Source of the DNA: Flavobacterium pectinovorum
GTDB lineage: Bacteria; Bacteroidota; Bacteroidia; Flavobacteriales; Flavobacteriaceae
Direction of reading: 5' to 3'
Length of the DNA: 64,000 nt
Assembly (NCBI RefSeq): GCF_006438875.1
Contig: NZ_RCZH01000006.1
Span: forward strand, 59,032 to 123,031
Numbering within the stretch: position 1 is the stretch's first letter; every line of letters starts with the position of its first letter. The notes below the pieces were generated by a model. That model was not told the DNA's origin, made no database searches, and was given only the letters and a program-made list of their open reading frames with translations. The position numbers and the translations under genes were made by a program. Shown one piece after another: positions 24,327 through 31,600 of the stretch.

Positions 24327-24734
24327 TTATTTTTTCAGTACCAAAATTGGTTTTCCTTTTTCGACTACATAGGTCGCGAGTTCTGAAGCTTTTGCATTGG
24401 TATTATTCTTTGCTGAATGAACTATTCCTGCCGGAATAAACAAAACTTCGCCTGCTTTTAGAGTTACCGTTCCTTGTCCTTCTACTTCATATTCTAATGT
24501 ACCATCGAGTACATAAATGATTTCTTCTCCCGGATGAAAGTGTTTTCCAAAAGCAGTATGAGCATCAAAATCAATTTTTACCTGAACAGCTTCTTTTCCC
24601 GGAATACTAAGATCATGTTTTTGTAAATCGGTACGCTTTATTCCTGATTGTTGCGCCGAAGCACTATTTGAAGCAAAAGCCATAAAAAGTAATATTGCAA
24701 TTGCTGATAATCCAAAGTTTTTATTTGTTTTCAT
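24327..24734 (-). CDS. Secreted cupin-domain protein
   Basis: A 135-residue exported cupin. The start at 24734 (MKTNKNFGLSA) gives a signal peptide ending SNSASAQ. Motif 1 is TAFGKHFHPGEEIIYVLDGT with His57, His59, Glu63 as likely metal ligands, and motif 2 is LKAGEVLFIPAGIVHSAKN with His101. The fold suits a periplasmic metal-dependent enzyme or binding protein; no substrate is evident. It lies immediately upstream of the hydrolase gene with a full promoter region between, so it is probably a separate unit. Confidence 0.83.
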   Translation of the reverse strand: MKTNKNFGLSAIAILLFMAFASNSASAQQSGIKRTDLQKHDLSIPGKEAVQVKIDFDAHTAFGKHFHPGEEIIYVLDGTLEYEVEGQGTVTLKAGEVLFIPAGIVHSAKNNTNAKASELATYVVEKGKPILVLKK

Positions 24735-24752
24735 AATGTTTGTATATAGATT

Positions 24753-25134
24753 GTGTGGTTTATTTAACACATAGAAACATAGTTCTCCTTAATGTTGAAA
24801 AGTCGTTTCACTTTACATGAATTCATTCCGATGCTTCGGGCAATCTCATTAAGTTAAGGAAGTATATCCCGTCCGGAAGTTTCGGGACTTTTGTCGAATA
24901 AATCTCGCGCAAAGTCGCAAAGTTTTTTTGTTTCATGCAGATTTAGCAGATTTAGCAGATTTTTTTAAATCTTTTTTATCCTTTATCCCGATAGCTATCG
25001 GGAGTGACTTTAAAATAAAAAAACTTAACTTAAAATGACATTGCGCTTCGGAACTATGTGAAGAAATTTTAATTTTCTATTTACTCTTTCCTAAAATTAA
25101 AATCTATGTTTCTATGTGTTTAAATAAACCACAC
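24753..25134. repeat. Composite inverted-repeat element, CACATAG family, copy 2
   Basis: Arms of about 30 bp (24753-24782 and 25104-25134), containing AACACATAGAAACATAG and its complement, bound the whole 413-bp gap between two genes. A second element with CATTAAGTTAAG and CTTAACTTAA ends is nested inside, as at 62843-63038. CCCGATAGCTATCGGG near 24983 is another palindrome. No gene was seen. Confidence 0.75.
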
Positions 25135-25147
25135 ACGGATTTTTTAA

Positions 25148-26449
25148 TTATTTTCTTAACGTTTTAAAAGCGGCACGTAGTTCTTCTGTAAAAAGCTGAG
25201 GTTCTTCCCAAGAAGCAAAATGTCCGCCTTTGTTTACTTCATTGAAATAGATTAGATTTTTATAGGCTTTTTCAGTCCAGCTTTTTGGCGCCTGATAGAT
25301 CTCTCCCGGAAATACTGTTACAGCAACCGGAATTTTGATTTCGTTTGTTTTTTGCTCCACAACATTAAAGTTGTTATTGTTGTTCTCCAAATATAAGTTT
25401 GCCGAAGAATTGGCTGTATTAGTAAACCAGTACAACGATATGTCGTCAAGAATTTCATCTCTTGTCAATGATTTTTCTGCGTTTCCGCCGCTGTAAGTCC
25501 AATCATTGAATTTATCAAGAAAAAATGAAGCCAAACCAACTGGCGAATCTGTAAGTCCGTATCCTATAGTTTGCGGACGTGTTACCATGATTCCGGCATA
25601 TCCTCCACCTCGAGTGTATAATTTATTAAGCGAATTAAATGCTGCTTTTTCTTTAACTGATAATCCTGCTGGTGCTGGATCTCCGTCTTGTAATGCTTTA
25701 GCAATAGCTGCCGGTACAGTCGCAGGCATATTCACGTGAATTCCCAACAATCCCTCCGGAGCCTGACGAGCCATCGCATCTGCGATTACAGAGCCCCAGT
25801 CACCGCCTTGCGAAACATAATGATTATATCCCAAACGTTTCATCAACACATCCCAGGCGTTTCCAATTTTTTCTACTCCCCAACCTGTTCCTGTAGGTTT
25901 TTCAGAAAAACCATATCCGGGCATGGAAGGAATTACAACATCAAAAGCATCTTCTGCTTTTCCTCCATAAGCAGTTGGATTCGTTAACGGATCAATAACT
26001 TTTAGAAGTTCAAAGAAAGATCCCGGCCAACCGTGTGTTATGATTATTGGCAATGCATTTTTATGTTTGGATTTTACATGAATGAACTGAATATCCAATC
26101 CGTCTATGTTCGTAATAAATTGAGGTAATGCGTTTAGCTTCGCTTCTGTTTTGTGCCAGTCATAATCTGTTCCCCAATATTTTACAAGACCTTGAATTTG
26201 TGTTAATTTCACTCCTTGCGACTGATCTGTAACCGTTTCTTTTTGTGGCCATCTTGTTGCATTTACACGCTCACGAAGTTCTGTGATTGCTTTTTCTGAA
26301 ATACTAATGTGATAAGGACGAATCGCTTCCGGATTTGTTTTGCTTTTCTCTAAGTTCTTTTGTGCAAAACCGATTGTGCTAAGCAAGATAAAAGCACTTA
26401 CAGCAAAAATATTTGCAATGCTTCGTTTGTTTGTTTGAATTGTTTCCAT
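25148..26449 (-). CDS. Secreted epoxide hydrolase with EHN domain
   Basis: A 433-residue epoxide hydrolase-like protein. A signal peptide (about 1-29, ending STIGFAQ) precedes the EHN region (about 44-150; RPYHISISEKAITELRERV, TRWPQ) typical of microsomal-type epoxide hydrolases. The alpha/beta core has HGWPGSF, the nucleophile motif SQGGDWGSVIADAM (Asp217) and a late GGHFASWEEP histidine. The length fits the family. Export to the periplasm is notable, since homologues are often cytosolic. The promoter at 26496-26570 has the shared direct repeats. Substrates may be reactive epoxides or lactones; nothing more specific can be read. Confidence 0.9.
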   Translation of the reverse strand: METIQTNKRSIANIFAVSAFILLSTIGFAQKNLEKSKTNPEAIRPYHISISEKAITELRERVNATRWPQKETVTDQSQGVKLTQIQGLVKYWGTDYDWHKTEAKLNALPQFITNIDGLDIQFIHVKSKHKNALPIIITHGWPGSFFELLKVIDPLTNPTAYGGKAEDAFDVVIPSMPGYGFSEKPTGTGWGVEKIGNAWDVLMKRLGYNHYVSQGGDWGSVIADAMARQAPEGLLGIHVNMPATVPAAIAKALQDGDPAPAGLSVKEKAAFNSLNKLYTRGGGYAGIMVTRPQTIGYGLTDSPVGLASFFLDKFNDWTYSGGNAEKSLTRDEILDDISLYWFTNTANSSANLYLENNNNNFNVVEQKTNEIKIPVAVTVFPGEIYQAPKSWTEKAYKNLIYFNEVNKGGHFASWEEPQLFTEELRAAFKTLRK

Positions 26450-26495
26450 TGTGTTTTTGATTTTAAATTATTTGTTTATCAGTTAATTTCTTCGT

Positions 26496-26570
26496 CAAAA
26501 GTATTCTGATAACAAGCCTTTTAAAATCAAAAAATATCTCAAACAGGCGAAGTTGATGCCCAAATGGACA
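26496..26570 (-). promoter_or_regulatory. Activator-type direct repeats and -7 box before the epoxide hydrolase
   Basis: AAACAGGCG (26541) and AAATGGACA (26562) are imperfect direct repeats with a 21-bp period on the plus strand. The -7 box TACTTTTG is the complement of 26496-26503, 37 bp from the repeats. The DNA around the box is nearly identical to that at 24200-24223. Confidence 0.65.
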
Positions 26571-26826
26571 TTCGCAAACTTGAAAAATTTAACCCGCCAC
26601 AATTTGCGAATGATGGATTAAAGATTAAAATGATTTTTGTTTCACGCAGATTCTACAGATTTAAGCAGATTAAGTAGATTTTTTATGAAGTAAATTTTCG
26701 TAAGTAGCTCAGCAAAAACAAGATTGGATTCAATTATGGCAATTTTTCTAAAATCAAAGTGAGATGCTAATTGTGAATTTTCACCTCTAACATCTCACTT
26801 TTAACTCTTGCTTTTTTAATTTTGGC
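26571..26826. other. Intergenic repeats and hairpin
   Basis: This gap holds CACGCAGATT/AAGCAGATT-type repeats near 26640-26690. A hairpin at 26756-26801 (AAAGTGAGATG with CATCTCACTTT) could end the SDR transcript from the minus strand. No gene was seen. Confidence 0.5.
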
Positions 26827-27570
26827 TTAAGCCAAAACCATTCCGCCATCCATAATAATATCTGCACCAGTAATAAACACAGAAGCTTCACTGCTTATGT
26901 AGGAAACCATTTTGGCAACATCGGCAGCAGTTCCCATTTGCTTGAGCGGAATTCTATCGACAACAACATCCATAATAGATTTTACAGTTTCTTCGTCTAA
27001 ACCTACTTTTTTCATTACTTCAGTTTCTGTTGGTCCCGGACTTACTGAATTTACTCTGATTTTTCTTGGGGCCAATTCCAGCGCTGCAATTTTCATTATG
27101 GCATTAAGAGCTGTCTTGCTCGAAGAATAAATTGACGAACCTGCTCCGCTCATACTTGCTGTATTAGAAGAAAGAAACACAACCGAAGCACCTTCTTTCA
27201 AAATTGGAATAAATTTGCTTAAAGTAAAATACGCTCCCTTAAGGTTTATATTCATAATATCATCATATAAAGCTTCTGTTGCCTGCTCAATAGTTCCTAA
27301 ACCTGCAATTCCTGCATTAATAAATAAAATATCAACTTGTCCAAAATCTTCTTTTACTTTTAAAGCTAAACGATCAATATCCAAAACACTGGATTGATCT
27401 GCCACAATAGCTGTCACACCCAATTCTGAAGCTGCTTTTTCAATTGCTTCTTTTCTTCTTCCTGTAATAATAACTGTAGCTCCTTGTTCTTTTAATTGTT
27501 TTGCAGTAGCATAACCTATTCCGCTATTTCCGCCTGTTATTACTGCAACTTTATTTTTTAAATTGTCCAT
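26827..27570 (-). CDS. SDR-family oxidoreductase
   Basis: A 247-residue classical short-chain dehydrogenase with a complete active site: cofactor motif TGGNSGIGYA (12-21), NAG (85-87), Ser136 in VVFLSSNTAS, Tyr148 and Lys152 in IYSSSKTALN, and VNSVSPGPTETEV. It should reduce or oxidise a small carbonyl or alcohol with NAD(P)H. It is divergent from an HxlR gene whose operator-like repeat at 27818 is 12 bp before that gene. Candidate -7 box TAACTTTG lies 26 bp before the SDR start. Confidence 0.93.
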   Translation of the reverse strand: MDNLKNKVAVITGGNSGIGYATAKQLKEQGATVIITGRRKEAIEKAASELGVTAIVADQSSVLDIDRLALKVKEDFGQVDILFINAGIAGLGTIEQATEALYDDIMNINLKGAYFTLSKFIPILKEGASVVFLSSNTASMSGAGSSIYSSSKTALNAIMKIAALELAPRKIRVNSVSPGPTETEVMKKVGLDEETVKSIMDVVVDRIPLKQMGTAADVAKMVSYISSEASVFITGADIIMDGGMVLA

Positions 27571-27595
27571 TTTTCTATGTTTTAAATTAACGGTA

Positions 27596-27603
27596 CAAAG
27601 TTA
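27596..27603 (-). promoter_or_regulatory. Candidate -7 box for the SDR gene
   Basis: TAACTTTG on the minus strand matches TAnnTTTG, 25 bp before the ATG. No clear -33 TTG. Confidence 0.4.
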
Positions 27604-27658
27604 AAACGCAGAACATATTACTTTTTCTCCGGTATCATTGAGTATACCAAATTTTCCT

Positions 27659-27781
27659 ACCATATAAGTGATATAAGTTCATTTAAGTTTGCTGTTTATT
27701 AAACGGTTAGCCTGTATTTGCTTCATTTAAATTATTAAAATCAGAATTCAAACTTATATTTTCTTATATCACTTATATGGT
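27659..27781. repeat. 19-bp perfect inverted repeat in the SDR/HxlR intergenic region
   Basis: ACCATATAAGTGATATAAG (27659-27677) and its exact complement (27763-27781) face each other across 85 bp. Each arm also holds a tandem ATATAAGTG/ATATAAG pair. The position between divergent genes suggests paired operators. Confidence 0.8.
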
Positions 27782-27817
27782 GAACAACCCACACCCTAAA
27801 AAATTATAAAATGTTTT

Positions 27818-27831
27818 TATACCTTAGTATA
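27818..27831. promoter_or_regulatory. HxlR-type operator
   Basis: TATACCTTAGTATA is a TATAC-N4-GTATA inverted repeat 12 bp before the HxlR start, matching the design of 9872-9885. Confidence 0.65.
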
Positions 27832-27843
27832 AAATATATACTA

Positions 27844-28194
27844 ATGGCAAGAAATCAACAAGAAGAAGTTCGTGCACTTCAGGATACGATATATGTTTTA
27901 GGCGGCAAATGGAAATTGCCTATTATCAATTCCATCTGTAATGGAAATACCCGATTTAAAGAAATTCAGCAAAGCATTCCTGGAATTACTGCACGAATGC
28001 TTTCCAAAGAATTAAAAGATATGGAACTAAATAATCTTGTAAAAAGAACCGAAGACAGAGATGCTGTGATACCGATACTTTATGAATCTACTGATTATTG
28101 CAAATCATTTGGTCCTATTATCACCGAAATGATTAACTGGGGAATATCGCATCGGGAACACATCAGAAACAAGAAAACTAATACTACAGTATAA
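27844..28194 (+). CDS. HxlR-family winged-helix transcriptional regulator
   Basis: A 116-residue HxlR regulator. The family signature is clear: VLGGKWKLPIINSI, IQQSIPGITARMLSKELKDME and the C-terminal NWGISHREHI. I chose the ATG at 27844 (MARNQQEEV); the longer reading frame from 27811 would run through the TATAC-N4-GTATA operator. No cysteine lies in the N-terminal part, unlike the HxlR protein at 9950, so it may sense a ligand instead of thiol oxidation. It is divergent from the SDR gene, its likely target. Two strong hairpins end its transcript. Confidence 0.9.
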   Translation: MARNQQEEVRALQDTIYVLGGKWKLPIINSICNGNTRFKEIQQSIPGITARMLSKELKDMELNNLVKRTEDRDAVIPILYESTDYCKSFGPIITEMINWGISHREHIRNKKTNTTV

Positions 28195-28271
28195 CTTTCA
28201 AATTCAATATTTAAAACATTAAAATAGCACAACCAGAAGTTGTTAAAATTCTATTTTCTTTAAATACATCT

Positions 28272-28305
28272 AAGTCCAAATCAATTGATTTGGACTTCTT
28301 TTTTT
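28272..28305 (+). terminator. Terminator of the HxlR gene
   Basis: AAGTCCAAATC and GATTTGGACTT form an 11-bp stem around AATT, followed by C and seven T. Confidence 0.92.
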
Positions 28306-28353
28306 ATATTAAATTTCACTTCTAATCGCTTGATTTTCTTTATAATAAATATT

Positions 28354-28379
28354 AAAAAAGGGTATTTATACCCTTTTTT
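28354..28379. terminator. Bidirectional hairpin upstream of the CHAT cassette
   Basis: AAAAAAGGGTA and TACCCTTTTTT form an 11-bp stem with loop TTTA, with T runs in both directions. It isolates the cassette from upstream transcription. Confidence 0.8.
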
Positions 28380-28396
28380 CATTTATTCTATATTGC

Positions 28397-28404
28397 TAAA
28401 TTTG
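28397..28404 (+). promoter_or_regulatory. Candidate -7 box of the CHAT cassette
   Basis: TAAATTTG matches TAnnTTTG, just after the hairpin. It would leave a leader of about 250 nt before the first gene. No good -33 element. The rest of 28405-28661 shows no ORF or strong hairpin. Confidence 0.4.
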
Positions 28405-28661
28405 AGCTCACTTTATTTAATTCACTGCGTTCCAGTTAATTAAACTTCACCTCTACGGAAAATAGTACTACATGCCTGCTTTTTATTGTTTTGCAAAGTT
28501 TCCCGCAATACAATATTGTTTTCATTCCTTTTAAATATTAAAAACATACAGTAATGACATGAAAGGATTTACTGAGCCAGACCTATTAAAAAAATAACAT
28601 TGCTATTATCTCAAACAATTCCAGATTTCTTTTTTATTCCCATGAACCTAATTTCTAAACC

Positions 28662-31600
28662 ATGAAAATACAATTTCCGATAAAAGAAGATCCTATTGAT
28701 TCACTAAATGGTGCTAAGAAAACCTACTTAATAGGTTCTGATACAAGGGGTAATAGTAATAATAAAGAAATTACCCTTACAGAAACAGAATATATTCAGT
28801 TTGTTTATGATGACGGTACGACCTGGTTTTCGGATTCAGAAACAATACATGAATTGTTCCCGGAAATTAAGAATGCTAATCGCGATGCCGCCACTACTTT
28901 TCAAATACCTATTTATCTGGACGCTTCAACTGAGAACAGAGGATTAGCCGGAAGAATTATATTGAAAATAATCAGGATTTTTGCTAAACCTGTCCTTGCC
29001 CGAAAAGTAAAGGATATTGCCAGTGATTTAGAAAATAGACATTTAAATTTAAGGGAAGGTCTTAATCGTTTGAACAGTAAGTTTGAATTGGTTGATTTCG
29101 ATTCGAATAAAAGCCCCGGTGACAGACCTTATTTGCTTTTTATCCACGGAACCAATTCAGATACTATAGGAGCATTTAGTGCTTTGAAAACCAATGGTGC
29201 CTTTGGTAAAATTGTTACTTCTTATGGAGAAAATATCCTGGCATTTCAGCATCGTACACTTACAGAAAGTCCTTTATCAAATGCTGCTGCCTTAGTAGAG
29301 AAATTGCCGGATAATATAACATTACATATTATTAGTCATTCCCGAGGAGGATTAATTGGAGACATTCTTTCTAAATATGCCTCTAACAAAGGATTTATAA
29401 AAGAAGACTCAGATCTTTTAAAAAAGGAAGATCGAACTGATGATGTAATACAAATAGAAAAACTGAATAATTTATTCAACAGCAAAAAGATAACTGTCGA
29501 AAAATTTGTCAGAGTGGCTTCTCCTTCGGCAGGAACTTTATTAGCCTCTGAGCGCATTGACCATATCATTAATATATTGTTTAATTTATTGGGTGACAAA
29601 CTAAATATAATCGCCGATTTAACCCATGAATTGATTAGTTCTGTATTAGATCAAAAAAACAACGTAGATTCTTTACCGGGTTTGGAGGCTATGAATCCCG
29701 GGTCTCCATTTATAAAAGTTCTGAACTATAAACGTACTTCTACAGCTATCGATGGTAAACCGTTAATGGTCATTTCAGGAAATGGTGCTCTTAATCTTAG
29801 TTTTCATGGCGTTCTCGTTATCTTGGGAAAATTACTGTATCAGCAAAGAAATGATTTAGTTGTCAATACAGATTCTATGTATTTGGGAGCACAGCGAAAT
29901 ACTAATATTCAATACTTTTTTGAGGAAGAAAGTTATGTAGACCATGTTCATTATTTTGTTAATCCTACTACACAAACAGCTTTACTGAATGCCCTTAAAA
30001 CACCTGTTGGAGAAATTATACCGGGATATAAAAGTGTAATGCAATTTCAAGTCCCTGCAAGCGATCGCGGAATTTTTGGATTAGATAGCGGCGAATTGTT
30101 TCCAGATTCAAAACCACCTTCCGGAAAAAAACCAATCGTTATATTATTACCCGGTATTATGGGATCTAATATTTATACGCCAACAAACCGTCTATGGCTG
30201 AATTATTGGGGAATTATCAGCGGTGATTTGAAAAATATGCCTCTTTTGGCTGCTTCAGAAGCGAAATCTGTTATAAAAACATCTTATGCAAAATTATACC
30301 GACAATTATCTTTTACCTATGATGTAGTCCTGTTCCCGTTTGACTGGAGACAACCTATGGCCGTAACTGCAAGCCTTCTTAATGACAAAATCATAGAATT
30401 GATGGCTTTAAATAAACCAATTAAAATTATCGGACATTCTATGGGAGGTGTTTTGGTTCGGGATTTTATGGTCTATCATTCTCAAACATGGAAAGCACTG
30501 AATGCGACACTCGGATTTAAACTTCTTTTTTTAGGAACACCTTTAAAAGGTTCTCATCGTATTCTGGCGGTTCTGTTTGGAGAAGATAAGATCATTAATA
30601 AGTTGAGCAGTCTTGATATAACCCATACTAAAAAAGAGTTAATTTCTATTTTTAGCCAATTACCCGGTATTCTGGCTTTATTACCCTTGACAGAAACAGT
30701 TGAAGAAGATTATTCTAAAGGAGAAATCTGGAGTAAAATGCGTATTGCTTTGGGCGATCGAACCTGGCCACTTCCTGTAGCTACTGCAGGAGGCGTTTTG
30801 GACGGTTTTAAAGACTATCGTACTAAAGTAAATAAACTGGTAAATGAAAATGGTATCGATTATACCAACATCGTTTACATTGCGGGTCAGGATGATAAAA
30901 CAGCATGTGGTTATACGATAGAAAAAAATAAACTCTTTTTTGAATATACGCATGAGGGAGATCATAGTGTAACATGGGAATTAGGTATTCCTAAAGAACT
31001 TAAAGAAAAAAACCAAGTGTATTATAGTTCTATAACGCACGGAGATCTGGCAAACGCACCTTCTTTATTTTCAGGAATAGAAGAAATTCTTTCAAAAGGA
31101 AGTACGTCAAAATTATCTCAGGTAAAACCTTCTTTTAGAGATGGTTCAGCAACTTTTAGAGTAGCAGAACATTTTGATTTTGATCTTTCTGAAAATGGAC
31201 TTGAAAACACGATTTTAGGAATTGGTTCTCCTCAGGAAGAAAAAAGTAGTGAAACCCCTATCACAGTCACTGTTAGTCAAGGTGATTTATCCTATGCATC
31301 ATTCCATGTAATGGCAGGACATTTTAAAAATGATGCCATACTTTATGCAGAAAAAGCTATTGATACCAATCTGAATTCTATCCTTAAATACAAGCAAAGT
31401 ATTGGCTCTTATCCGGGAGATATCGGAACAAGTGAAATCTTTGATAATGACACTCCTTTTTTCAAAGGTGCCATAATTGTAGGCATCGGAGAACCCGGTA
31501 AATTAACTTCTTTCTCTCTGGCAAAAACTGTCGAAATTGGAATTACAGATTATTTATTACGACTATGCAGCGCTAAAAACTGTCCTGATATCATAGGCGT

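Noticed and set aside
27811..27843. Longer start for the second HxlR protein
   Set aside because: It would translate the TATAC-N4-GTATA operator; the family start fits MARNQQEEV at 27844.
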